NCBI GenBank assembly: GCA_965153455.1
Contig: OZ234498.1
Span: forward strand, 7,626,001 to 7,690,000
Direction: 5' to 3'
Origin: Sphagnum compactum
Taxonomy: Eukaryota; Bryophyta; Sphagnopsida; Sphagnales
Length of the DNA stretch: 64,000 nucleotides
This document shows, piece by piece, positions 11,989-23,130 of this stretch (its first letter is position 1; each line of letters starts with the position of its first letter). The translations under genes were made by a program, and so were the position numbers. The notes below the pieces were generated by a model that worked only from the letters and a program-made list of their open reading frames with translations, searched no databases and was not told the DNA's origin.

Positions 11989-14580
11989 ATGGCGACGGCT
12001 GTGAAGACGTCTGATATCGAGAAGGCGGAAGCCAAAGAGGAATCCGTCTCTCACCTCCTACAAGGCGATCATGTTGCGTCAAAAGGTTATATTCAGATCT
12101 TTGTTGCTGTTAGTTGGATATATTCATGTTAGACATGAGGACGGTGCTCCATATTACGTTCGCGGAATCTGAGGAGAAACGACCGATCATGCCTCTGCTG
12201 CTACTGCAGCCGGTTCTTCCTTCTTCCAAGAACGGAAAGGCAGCGATGTCCGACGAGAGACGACAAGAGTGAAGGCAGGGTCGCTGGGAATCCTTTTCGT
12301 GATCTGTTGGGTGCTGACATAATGCAGCGCAGTTAGATGCCTTGCACTGTACAGTAAAGAGATTCTCAAATTCTGTTGATCAGAGTGATATCAGACATCA
12401 TCTGGCCCACACTTTGGGAGAGGACTTGGAAGGTTCCGTTTTCGGAGAAACGAGTGTGTACTAGAGCAAATCCCATATCCAACCTTCATGAGAGAGATCT
12501 CTTAGGACGGAACAATCAGCTCTCAGAGCAGTTTCAATTGAGCTTACTATTTCTTGGTTATCTTGGGGCAGGCATGCAGCTGTCGACTTCGTGGAGTTAC
12601 ACACAGGTTCCGCGACAACAACAACAACAAGAGGCTTCAAGTGAGGATGACAAAGAAGACAAGAGAAGGCAAGAGACTGTAAGGGGTCTCTTGTCCTCTT
12701 TCCCTTCTTCACGTCCCTTAGAGCATTCCATCACTACGGAACCCTCCATCTCTCCCGAAGTTTCCTTCGAACTTCTCTTCTCATGACGTGTAAACTGGTG
12801 ATGCAGGCATTCAAAGACTTATCTCTTGAACTTAACAAAATCGAACTGGTTTATTTCTCACTGGATTGTGGTGATGGTCTGGGCAGCAGCTGCAGGGATG
12901 GCATCTGCAGTCTTTACAGCAAAATGGCAAGAACAAATCTCAGGCTCCAGGGATGACACAAAATGCAGCATTGGAGACATTGTCTTACAGGAATGAAGCA
13001 CAAAGAGGTGGACAACCTTCTGTGCTGGTAAGTGCAGAAATGCCATTTCTTGTTTTGATCCCAGACACACAGCCACAGCCTCCAGCAGCAATTCAAAGTA
13101 GAGGAGTTGCTTCCGCATTACCAGTTCATTTCAGAGTGGTGAATGCCTCTTCTGGACTGGAGAATGGGGCAACTATGGATAGTCAGCAACCACAAATGCA
13201 ACACTCAACACAGGATGTGACCATTCAAAATGGCACCCTGCCAAGGTACTCCTGAAGTGATTTCTGGATGAAAACGAGTTTTGTTGCTGGCATTCACATT
13301 TATTATGATTGTTGGACATTCTTGAATGGTATGATGATGTTTGCAAAGTAATTTCCTGCTTGCTGCACATAGCAGACAAGCTCAGGTGGGTGGAGCAGAT
13401 GCACATCAAGCAACAGCACAGCTCACTATCTTTTATGCGGGCATGGTACATGTGTATGATGATATCCCTCTAAACAAGGTGAGAGATGTTAGTTTCTTTT
13501 GTGTTTGTGACTTGAATTGCTTTTTCCTTCTTTTCTGGTTCTCTAAGAATTTTGACGTCTGGAATTGATGACCTTGTTGAGGTTGCTAATTGCAGGCACA
13601 GGCTATTATGTTGCTTGCTGGTAGTGGAAACCGCAGAAATCTTCCTGGACGGGGAGCCACAGCTCAGCTGTTTTCTGCCCCCAACCCCCAGTTGGGCCCC
13701 TCCACTTCAGTACCTCCTGTTGCTCAAGCTGCTACAGCAGCAATGACTGGCCTTTCATGGCCTGTCTTGCCAAAACTTGCTGCGAATGTCATCCCCCGAT
13801 CACCCATTGCTAAGACTGTTGATGTTGGTAAGTTCCTTTGTCTGTCAAAAGTGCTCAAATTGGCCTTCCTAGACTGCAGTTGTGCCAGCATCTTGAGAGG
13901 ATTATTAATGTGGACCAAATGTGACATTTAGGCTACGTCTAATGCAGTGAAAGAGCTGCCACAGGCAAGACAGGCATCCTTGGCACGGTTTCTGGAGAAT
14001 CGGAAAGACAGGTACTACATTGGCATCTAGTTATTGCTAATACAGGTAGACATTCAACCTTCTCTGCCAAATTTGGCCAGCACATGGGACAGCAATTCTG
14101 GTCTATTACTTAAGTGTTGCTTTAATATACTGGTAAAGACATGAACACTGTACAATATACTCAGTTGCATTGAGAATTGCCATTTCTTGCAGGGTAAGAA
14201 TGAAGGCGGCTCCATATCGCATCACCAAAGAAGGATCTAGTACACCTCCATGTAACAAGTCTCCAGGCCCTCCCTGCAGCAGGCCACAGACATGGTCACC
14301 CTCACCAGCATTGATGGTGGGGATTAGTCATCAAAATGCACAAGCTACCCAACTAAAAAGAGATCCAAGCTGCACATCAAGTGGTAGTGAACCCAATTCA
14401 CCTACTAGGGCTCCACCAACCCCTCCACAACAGAGCATTGCTGGAGATAATATTGCAGGGTCTTCCAGTGGTAGTAGGGATTTGGAAAGGAAACCCAACT
14501 CAACAGAATGTCAAAGCGAAAGTTCGCTCCATAAAGCTTCACAAGAAAGTGGTGAAGCAATGGTGGTAGATGCATCTTGA
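11989..14580 (+). CDS. JAZ: JAZ (TIFY family) jasmonate-signalling repressor
   Basis: JAZ proteins are nuclear repressors that bind MYC-type bHLH factors and are degraded via COI1 when jasmonate is perceived. Well-supported exons: 12887-13245, 13376-13478, 13596-13827, 13948-14011, 14193-14580, all with GT-AG borders and matching phases. Exon 13376-13478 encodes the TIFY/ZIM domain (QLTIFYAGMVHVYDDIP), continued in the next exon by NKAQAIMLLAGSG. Exon 13948-14011 encodes the Jas motif (ELPQARQASLARFL then ENRKDR), and the last exon continues VRMKAAPYRI, the nuclear-localisation part. A Ser/Pro-rich tail of about 115 residues follows and ends at TGA 14578-14580. Tentative N-terminal exons: 11989-12085 (MATAVKTSD...), 12208-12279 and 12465-12678, ending RRQET before donor GTAAGG; they join in phase, but the donor at 12280 is weak. 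HERDLLG near 12492 recalls the ERDFLGL start motif of some JAZ proteins. The second Arg of the degron Arg-Arg pair is Gln. Family certain, N-terminus not. Confidence 0.93.
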
Positions 14581-15440
14581 TGTTTCCCTTGCTGCTGTAG
14601 TAGGTGTAGTTCTTCAATTGCAGTCACGGCTCACATTATATTACAGGAACCTGTAAGTAGCTCTAGTTTACATCGGGGAGTAAAAGAATTTTTTTTTCTT
14701 GAAACTTTTCAAAGTTACAATTTGCAGGTCACCTCCTCTCTTGAGATCTGAGTGGGACACACACAACTGTCTTTAACTTGAAATGGTTTGTTCAATTTGA
14801 GTACAAAATTTAAGTCTTCTCAAACATAAACTGTAAAACACAACCAGACTTTCAATGGGGGTTTCATCAATCAAAGAGTTTTGGGAACAGTGTTCTTGCC
14901 ACTGTAGTGCAATAGAGAAATTGGTTTTGCAAATTCTCAACGAGGGAATGTACTAGACTTTCTGGGCTCTTATTACTTCAGAGTTTTTGAATTTTGTTAA
15001 GTTCCTTGGGATTTTGACGCAAAGCAACAGTGGTTTCAACGTCTGTGTATCTTACTTGTTGACTTGTATTTGACAATTCCAAAGGAAAAGGAGGAAGAAA
15101 GAAACCAGAGCTGATGTCTCAAAACTTTGGATGTTCTCTCCTGTCTCTTTGCACTTGGGTCCAGTATTATTGGTTAAAGATATCTGAACCCAAAGTTGTC
15201 AGAATGTTGAACTCACTCATTCATTGAGGGCAAAACATAAAAATGACAAAAGTCTGAAACCATTACTACTCTAATTTAGCACGAACTTGAGTTTGCTCTG
15301 GCCGTGAACTGTTAACTTGCTGTTGAAGGAGACAAAAGAGGATCGTCTCACTTATCGGCCATGGTACGATAACATTATGTTTTCTTTAGTAGCTGCTTTT
15401 TCTTACTTGAGGGGCGGTGGGGGGGGGGGAGGGCTATAGG
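14581..15440 (+). other. JAZ 3' flank, probable 3' UTR and beyond
   Basis: AT-moderate sequence directly after the JAZ stop with no ORF of note. Part is likely 3' UTR, but no polyadenylation signal stands out enough to place its end. A G-run follows at 15413-15432. Confidence 0.4.
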
Positions 15441-16490
15441 GGGCCTAATTTGCAATGAACTCTTGTTAGGCCCTTATGTAAGGCTTTTTTCCCTTTCCCA
15501 AGACTATATTCTTTGTAGTGTGGCCCATTGAAAGAAAAGTTTGGGAATCCACCTTTGCTTTTATGTTATGGGCTGTGTTTTGTAGGGTTATTCTCAAGAC
15601 AATTAACTTGTACTCTATTGTACCCTGTTGAAGTAAAGCTTTGAGGGCATCGGGTGTGGGATGGAATGGGTGGGCACTTTGCTGCGGCTGTTAATGCATG
15701 GTCCTGTGCATGACTCTGTTCACGGACTCCATGATCACCACTTGTGTTATCAAGTGCAGGACACTTTGTTTATTTGTCCTGCCACTCCTTACCAGCTTTG
15801 AACTCACAAACTTTGATGAGAAAGGACCCCAATATTATTATTATTATTATTATTATTATCAATAGCCTACTTTCATCCACTTACAAACAGCATTGTCCAA
15901 TTTTATTTTAGCAAAACTTTACACCGACATTAGTAAAGCCCTGCAGAACCCTATGGGCCTAGGGTTTTAAACAACCTGCCTTGGGAAGCCACTTTGCAAT
16001 GAACTATTGTTAGGCTCATGAACTGTTTTTGTAGGCTTTTCCCCCAGAGAATTCCATTCCTACTGTGGTCGCCCAATGAAGTAAAGTTTTAGAGGCCACT
16101 TTTGCGATGGCTCCGAACAATGATCCCTCTCTCTCGTCAGTTGTTGTTTTAGACTGTTTTCCAAGAGTTTATTCTTCCTGTTTCTGGCCCATTGCAGTGA
16201 AGCTTTGGATGCCACTTTGCAATGAACTCTTATTACACTTGTGGCCTGTTTTTTTAAAGTCATTTTTCCAAGTCAATATATTCTTAGTAGTGTGGCCCAT
16301 TGAAGTAAAGCTTGTGGAGTCCACTTTGCAATTTAACTCTCGTTGGACTCGTGGCCTCCTTTTTGTGGGCTTTTTCCCCAAGCAACTCTATTCTAAGAAC
16401 ATATGTGACCCGTTGAACTAGGTTTCCTTGGCCACTTTGCAATAAACTCTTCTTAGGTTTCAGTAGGCTTTTCTCCAAGCAATCCCTACT
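15440..16490 (+). repeat. Degenerate tandem array, about 110-200 bp units
   Basis: The phrases 'ccactttgcaatgaactcttgttaggc', 'taggctttttcccc-aag', 'ctattcttagtagtgtggccc' and 'attgaagtaaag' return in the same order at about 15440, 15990, 16205, 16320 and 16430. The spacing is uneven and one unit is separated by unrelated sequence with an (ATT)n run at 15831-15861. Short ORFs here (16060-16478) are by-products of the repeat. Confidence 0.75.
15831..15861. repeat. (ATT)n microsatellite
   Basis: About nine ATT/TTA units in a row inside the array downstream of JAZ. Confidence 0.9.
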
Positions 16491-16734
16491 TATGTGCCTG
16501 GGTTGATGTCAGCCATATTTTTCTGGTGCCAAAAGTCGCCCAAAAATTGCCTTGGATAGGGTCGGTGAAATATACAACAAACAAACGTGTCAAATCCACC
16601 ATAACTGTGGATACATATCACAGGGAGGGCGGGAACCGTAGACCCTCTAAAACCACCTGAACCGTAGAGAGTTGGAGATGGAGGTGCCAGATGCTTCACC
16701 TCAGGGCCCAAACCCAGGGTTGCCCAGTCACCTT

Positions 16735-16945
16735 GGGTCAACCAGCTCCACACTGATACCATGGTAAAACCCCAAAATGCATCCAAATTATTTCTGAATA
16801 TTTAAAACCATCCCATCATGCTTAGACTAAAAAATCAGACCTAATCTAACATTTCTTGGGTTTTAATTTGGTCATTAGGAAACCTCACTCAAGAAGGTGA
16901 AGGAGGTACCAGCGTGAGTGCTGGCTCACCCTGGCCTTAGCAGCC
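16735..16945 (+). repeat. Dispersed repeat family R3, copy 1
   Basis: Ordered markers: 'gataccatggtaaaacccc', 'atgcatccaaatt', 'catcatgcttagact', 'tctaacatttcttggg', 'ttggtcattaggaaacc', 'actcaagaaggtgaag' and 'gtgctggctcaccctggc'. The same order recurs at 17735-17900 (with its end displaced to 18235-18290) and 22925-23130. Class unknown. The closing 'ctggttcgccctgg' in copy 2 vaguely resembles a pol III B box, so a SINE is possible. Confidence 0.6.
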
Positions 16946-17734
16946 AGCCGTCCTCCCATCTCTCCACTTCGCACTTACTCCTATCCTCCTCCCAAGAAGA
17001 GATTTTATGGCCTCCATTTAGCAGATTGTTTTAGATGTTCGGCCCTTCACCAACATGGTGGTCACATACGTAATATCTTGGTAAGGATTCTGCACATGGT
17101 TCAAACTTGATGTTAGCATCTTTCAACTTATTCACTGGGTTTGGAAGCTGTTGGAATTGTGTGTACTTGTGTACTATAGAATCACAATATCTTGTGTGTG
17201 ACTGATGAGAAACAATGGAGGACACTAAACACGCCTAAGAACATTGCAGGTGTCAGTACAGTGCTCAATCCCTGACCTTCATAAGACTCTAACATTACTT
17301 GATCAATGTTTAAGCTGTGGTTTTAGTGGAGGAAAACCTATCTGCTGCTGTGAAAGAATATTTCTTCTTGTACGTATTCGATTTTGCAGACGTCCAACCA
17401 TGAATGCATGGGAGATGTTGACCTTGGCGGGGGTTTTTTTCTTTCAAATTCCTCAAAGTAGGTGCACTGGCCAGGATCCTCAGCATTAATTACCAATAAA
17501 TGGCGACTGTCCTGGTGGACTAGTACATCTTTTTAAGAATCCTGCCTAGTTCTGGCAACCTAATGGAACACACTGTCTAAATCTATCTGGCGACTTTTAA
17601 CTTTTCTTTCCTCGAAATATGGCGACTTTGTTTTTCAAAAATTCTCAAAAATCCCTTTGTTGGATTCGCCAGCCCTTTTTTTTTCTGTCGCCAGGTGAAT
17701 TCTAGAAAATTCGCCACAAAAAAAAAACCCTGGA

Positions 17735-18300
17735 CCTTGGGTGAACCGGCACCCGGTACCATGATAGAAACTAGAAACCCCAAAATTGATTCAAATTGTT
17801 TCTAGATATGACAAATATTTCATGCTTTGACCAAATCATGGTCTCTGGGTGCAAGTCTAACATTTGTTTGGGGTCAATACGGTCACTGAGGACCTCTCTG
17901 CATTACCGTGCAGTAATCACAGATTATGTGTGATCACAGCAAGCTTTCCATGTGTTTTTTCAACAAGCTATGGTCATAGTCATCTCACATCTTTACCCCT
18001 CAAGCATTGACCAATTGCAACAAACTGTGATTCTTCACACAATGTCCCCTGTCCCCTTTTTTTTTCATGAGAATATGTGTTCTCAGAGTTCCTAACATGA
18101 TTAATTACCCATTTCCACCACCCTTCCAGCAATCCAATGGACAGCTACTGTCCCTGCAAGCAAAGAAACAAGGCCCTATGTCAATGGCTTTCTATTGGGC
18201 TGCCATGGATCACAGCACACAGAAGACCCTTAGAGTTGAAGGTACAACCAGTGTGTGTGCTGGTTCGCCCTGGCTTGGCGGCAGCCCCCATGTGGGTCTC
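17735..18300 (+). repeat. Dispersed repeat family R3, copy 2 (interrupted)
   Basis: 17735-17900 repeats the R3 order ('ggtaccatgatag', 'ccccaaaattgattcaaatt', 'gggtgcaagtctaacattt', 'ggtcactgagg'). The final R3 block ('ggtacaaccagtgtgtgtgct' followed by 'ggttcgccctggc') appears only at 18235-18290. The roughly 330 bp between them is unrelated, so this copy is either interrupted by an insertion or mosaic. Confidence 0.5.
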
Positions 18301-19060
18301 TTGATTGCTGGCATTCATTCATGTTACTGTGAACACAAGGAGGCTGGGGTATTTTTTAATGTCTGTACCAAGTAGTGCCTGCAGGCCATTATTGTCCACC
18401 AGTTACACCAATTAGACCATGTGTTTTGCATGTATTGCTAGAGGGTCGCCAATCCTATTTCTATTCTGAAGTGGGTAACAGTTCCCATGTGCCATCTTCC
18501 TTGGCCAATCACCCAAGAAACAGATTTTGAGCTTTGATGATATTACACCCAAAGCTAATGAACAGAATTCACAATAATCACCCAACTTCCCTTCTCATCA
18601 CTCAAGGCTTCCATTAAACCAAAGTAGCTATTCTATGAATTCTACTAGGTAACCAATGGAGGATTGCTCCTTTGGCTGCTCTTCTTCAAGCGCTCCTAAA
18701 CCTGCCTTGCTGAAAGCTAGGTAGTAGATATGTACTGTGTATTGCTCTAAATAAAAGTGACAATAACATCATAGCTATTCGGATTGAAGAACATGTGGAA
18801 GTTGGAACACAGGAGCCACCAAGTTCCAACCAGCTAGCAATAACTTGGTCCATAACATATCATAAATATCCACCTTGAAACAACAAGATTGTCAGCTGAA
18901 TAGGCTCCACCAGTTGCACACACATACTGAATGCTGAACTAAAATGATATGATGATAGCTTCATTAGTGGCCAAGTCTGGAATCCAATCATGTTCCCAGT
19001 TTCCCACATGAATTATAAGCACCATACGTAATATTATATACGAGTCCTACTGTTTTTTTA
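18300..19060. other. Gene-free stretch
   Basis: No coding motif, tandem repeat or terminal repeat seen. Confidence 0.4.
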
Positions 19061-19400
19061 ATGATTTTTTTTTTGCTGTAGCCAATGTGGGGATCGTTCA
19101 TAGGAAGATTTTCACGAAGAATTAGCTAAAGTGCTGATCACCATGGGAAGAATTAGCCAAATCTGGCTATAAAATGAATATGAAAGTACAAATTTCTTTG
19201 TTAGTCAACCTTCTATATTTGTGGCTTCTTAGTACTGACTAGAGCCAAATATAAGAATAAAGCCATATTGCTGGATTTTTCTTTTTCCTGGCTATTGAAA
19301 ACCCCCAAAATTCACTTCATTTTTTTGCAAATTCCATTTAAAAATTTGCTGTGGTGAAATTCTCGCCAGAGTTTAAATAATGGCGCTAATAAATGCACAC
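19060..19400 (+). repeat. Dispersed repeat family R2, copy 4
   Basis: Contains 'gaattagccaaatctggctata', 'cccccaaaattcacttca' and a terminal 'gaaattctcgccag', matching the order in 10905-11130. A short related piece with repeated 'cgcca' occurs near 17590-17720. Confidence 0.5.
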
Positions 19401-19979
19401 ACGAGTCAAGTTTCGAAATCATGTATGGAAATAGGCCATACATAAGGCCCACCAGCACTCTAGAAGGTGGACATTGACACCCAGTTCTGACTTCCAGGAA
19501 TCAAGGGCTGATGCAAAATGACAAGTGATAATGATAACATGTGCCAATAGCATGATGAGGGAGTTGAAACGTGACAATGGATTGAGGACCCCTCACAGGA
19601 ATAAAGAAGACAACAAAAGAAACCCATAAGCTCTATAACAATAAGGTTCTATATAGACCTTGTGCACTGGAGTGAATCCTGGCTTTTAACAGAAAGAGGA
19701 GGGGACAATGTGGTCGCGTTCAGGTCCATCGGTTTCCATCAGCCTTTCACAGGTATGTACAACTCCAACGTGGTTGTGCTATCTGTGGTCTGCTTTAATG
19801 CTCTCATTTATGGCTTCAAATTTGGAAACTTTAGCCTCTTTCAAACAGAGTTTATGAAACGTGGTTTGAATCCCACCTAATAAAGTTGGTTTGCCATGAA
19901 ATGAAACAACGCACTCACCCACGATTCTCACCTCATTTCTTATTATTGTGATTAAATAGTGGGAGGGTGTTTTGTGTTT
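19400..19979. other. Gene-free stretch
   Basis: Short ORFs only (19662-19880 plus, overlapped by 19779-19997 minus). 'ggtttgaatcccacc' at 19862-19876 resembles a pol III B box, but I see no matching A box at the right distance. Confidence 0.35.
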
Positions 19980-20294
19980 CCTTGTCTTTGCAAACAAGAT
20001 CTCACATGAGTGTTAGTTTGGTGTGTTCTAGGAGTGTATTCTACAAGCGTATGTGCCCATGTTATCCTACACACACTTCCTTTTCCTTGTCTTTGCAAAC
20101 AAGATCCCACATGAGTGTTAGTTTGGTGTGTTCTAGGAGTGTATTCTACAAGCGTATGTGCCCATGTTATCCTACACACACTTCCTTTTCCTTGTCTTTG
20201 CAAACAAGATCCCACATGAGTGTTAGTTTGGTGTGTTCTAGGAGTGTATTCTACAAGCGTATGTGCCCATGTTATCCTACACACACTTCCTTTT
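19980..20294. repeat. Nearly perfect tandem repeat, 3 x 105 bp
   Basis: Units start at 19980, 20085 and 20190, each opening CCTTGTCTTTGCAAACAAGA. The only difference I see is one T/C change in unit 1 (gatctcac against gatcccac). Because 105 is divisible by three, the repeat leaves long ORFs open on both strands (19967-20374 plus, 19952-20314 minus) that encode 35-residue repeats. That is a consequence of the period and is not evidence of a protein. Confidence 0.97.
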
Positions 20295-20749
20295 GTGCCT
20301 TCCAAAAGGGCCATACTTTAACCATACCTCTTGCCTTAAGGAATATTCTCTTAACTCAGGATATATTTCATTAACAAGGTGTAGATTCTCATTTTGTTTT
20401 TTCAAAACCCATGATTTCAAGGCTCCTTGTGTTGGGGTTTTTGATTATGAGTAGAGTGGGGTTTGGACTAGTGTTTTGTGGGTATCTCTTTTGCCTGATA
20501 TTATCTGCCATGTATGGATAGTTTATATTATTTATCCTAACTCATTTTTAAAAAAATCAACATACCTTAATGAAATGCATATTCAAAATATATAAATTTG
20601 AAAAAATTATACGTTATTCATAACCTTGGATATATATAAGAAACAATTGTAACTTATATGTTTTGACATCCAAGTTTTAAAAGTTAAATAAATATGCTTT
20701 AAACTCTAAAGTTTGTTAGTTCTATTAATTAAATGGGGTGCTTCCCAAG

Positions 20750-20940
20750 TTCCTTACTTTTATTTTATTTTGGCAAGTAGCTAATTTGATTGGCCCATCA
20801 CAAGAAAAAGAAATAGAAATTGAAGCTTCCCAAACTATAAGTTTTTATGTGAGGATACAATGCCTCCTTTTTGGCCCAACTATATAGGCGAGAAGGTGAG
20901 AACTTTGGGCAAATCATATGGGATAAAATTGAGGATTATT
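20750..20940 (+). repeat. Dispersed repeat family R1, copy 2
   Basis: Shares 'tttgattggcccatca' and 'aactttgggcaaatcatatgg' with copy 1 at 1780-2235 in the same order and spacing. Confidence 0.5.
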
Positions 20941-21542
20941 AACATGTGATAACAATGCACGTGCTGTGAGTGATAGGTGTGTGATAAGGAATATATCTAA
21001 AATGGAAGGTCCTCTCTACTTTGGAGGGCCATAATTTACATGTCACTTTAGTTATTTAACAAAATAAAATGATTCAAAAGCCTAGTAGAACACTCAAAGA
21101 TGTTTTTTAAAACTTCATCACCAATTGAATGTCAATCATGACGTCGTTGTCTTTTGGTATATTAAATGTTCACTTGTACGCATGTTTATGCTAGTCAAGG
21201 ATGAATCAAACATTTTTATTCTTGCATTTTGACATTGTATTTGACCTATGAAATTTTTTATTAAAAAATTCAAAATGTGGACATTTTCTTTCATTTAAAA
21301 CAAATAAAAAATAAAAATATTCCCAGATTCTACCCCAAAAATGGGTATATGATAAGGGGGTACCCAGACCTTAACCCAATGAAAAAATTTGAGTGTTAAT
21401 GTACCCTTATTCAATGAAAAATTGAATTTAGAATAATTATATACCTTACCCAAGGATAAATCATAAACAATATATTCACACAACATTGGTTTGGACCATA
21501 TGCAAGTCAAGCATGGGTATACAAGTGGTGTTATGTGACCTT

Positions 21543-21978
21543 TGCAAGCTATAATTCTATATTGATGATAGAAACCTACATATGAGTCATATTTTATATT
21601 TCATAGTCAACCCATTTTGGGAACTTTGCAAGGGAAAACTTAAAAAAATTGTAATGAGTTTTTTACACAAATGTAAAGCCTAAACCCTTGCATGGTGACA
21701 AGACCTCTACAACTAGCATCAATCCCTTCAAGCTTGTTTGCACCCTTCACATTGAACTTTGGTTTAGACTTCATTGCCTTTCATGCAAGACTCGTTTGGC
21801 TCCAATTTTGGTGCAATTTGTAGTTTCGCTCCCACTTTGTTTTTGCAATGTAAAAAACTCATTACAAAATCTCCATTTGTTCCCTTGCAAAGTTCCCAAT
21901 GAGATGGACAAATTGTGAAATAAAAAAAATGCGACTCATATATATGTTTATACGATCAATATAGAATTATAGCTTGCA
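21543..21978. repeat. Foldback (inverted-repeat) element, about 436 bp
   Basis: The left arm (21543-21672) and the reverse complement of the right arm (about 21848-21978) share, in order, TGCAAGCTATAATTCTATAT, 'atatgagtc', 'gggaactttgcaaggga' and 'gtaatgagttttttaca'. The arms of about 130 bp are diverged and enclose about 175 bp. This is the form of a foldback or MITE-type DNA element. I could not settle a target-site duplication. Confidence 0.8.
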
Positions 21979-21989
21979 TAGGCCACTGA

Positions 21990-22135
21990 GCCCATGCAAA
22001 TTTGAGACTGATTTTGGGTGGAGTAGATTTGGGAAGGTTTATTGATGACTGATTTGAGACTGATTTTGGGTGAGGGATAGATATTTGGGTGATGTTTTGG
22101 GAACAGATTTGGGGGCTGATTTGGGCTGAATTTTT
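21990..22135 (+). repeat. GGG-spaced short tandem region
   Basis: 'gatttgagactgattttggg' occurs twice (about 22001 and 22049) followed by further 'gatttggg' units. It resembles the G-rich stretch at 60940-61165 in having spaced GGG runs. Confidence 0.5.
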
Positions 22136-22519
22136 TAAGGGTGACAAGTTCCAAACAAGCATTAGCTTTTATACTGACAAGCCTTTCTTCACCTACACAT
22201 TGGTGGGTTTGAACTCTTGATTTTGATCATCTTGTGGTTGTGCTCACGATCGTGGAACCTAACCCGAAGGTTACCTATAACCCACCCTAGAATTAGGAAC
22301 CAGCTTGATTTGAATTTTTTTTGAAAAACCAAAACTAGAACCGACCCTCACATTAAAAAGACCGAATCCAAAACCCGTATCCAAAACCGGGTCTCAATTT
22401 TATTTTATTTTAAAACCTAACCAAAACTAGAACTAGCCCCATCAAAAATTTCAAAACCAGAATTGGGGGTTCATCTTTTTAACCTAAGAACTGCACAACA
22501 CTGGTCCCAAACCTTGTGC

Positions 22520-22553
22520 TCTAAATAAAATAATAATAATAATAATAATAAAT
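22520..22553. repeat. (AAT)n microsatellite
   Basis: Run of AAT units ending at AAATACC. Confidence 0.85.
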
Positions 22554-22889
22554 ACCTTGCTTGGAATAATAAAAACGTTGTGCTACAGGCTTTGAAATTG
22601 TGGGCCCCAGTTTTTGTTTTTTTTTTAAAAAATCTACCCCATGTTAAAATAAAATTTAGCTACCCACTAATGGAATATTCTCTCAGGCAAGGGTATATGG
22701 TAAGGGGGTGGCCATTTTGGTATTCGGTAAACGGGTATCAACTACCTAACAAGCTTGGCATCAAGGACCATGCCAAAGAGTCATATGACCTCACACACAA
22801 CATCAGCCTTGTACCACATATGCTTGCTCTAGGGGAGGTGGGGAGTCGGGACCTAAGGAAATACTAGGATCCAATACCATGCCTTCAGT

Positions 22890-22931
22890 AAACCTAAACC
22901 CTAAACCCTAAAACCTAAACCCTAAACCCAC
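22890..22931. repeat. Interstitial telomere-type repeat
   Basis: Five to six CCCTAAA units, two of them imperfect (cctaaa, ccctaaaa). This is the plant telomere unit, here internal and immediately 5' of dispersed repeat R3 copy 3. Confidence 0.85.
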
Positions 22932-23130
22932 ACTGATAACCGATACCATGGTAATTAATTAAACCCCTAAATATCATCTAAATTGCTTTTAAAATATTAC
23001 AAATGTCCCATGCATAAACTGAATCAGGGTCCCTGAGTGCAAATCTTGGGTTTAATTTTGTCACTAAGAGGCCTTACTCAAGAAGGTAAAAAGCACCTTC
23101 TGGGTGGCTGGTTCACCTTGCCCACCAGAC
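22925..23130 (+). repeat. Dispersed repeat family R3, copy 3
   Basis: Same marker order as copy 1: 'gataccatggtaattaat', 'cccctaaatatcatctaaatt', 'gggtttaattttgtcactaag' and 'actcaagaaggtaaaaag', then 'ggctggttcaccttgcc'. Confidence 0.6.

Noticed and set aside
13028-13072. GTAAGT donor consensus inside the third-from-last JAZ region followed by CCAG/ACAG acceptors
   Set aside because: The implied intron would be under 50 bp, too short for plant splicing, and the frame is open through it.
19952-20374. Overlapping long ORFs on both strands encoding 35-residue repeats
   Set aside because: They follow from a 105-bp tandem repeat whose period is a multiple of three; no start context or domain supports a protein.
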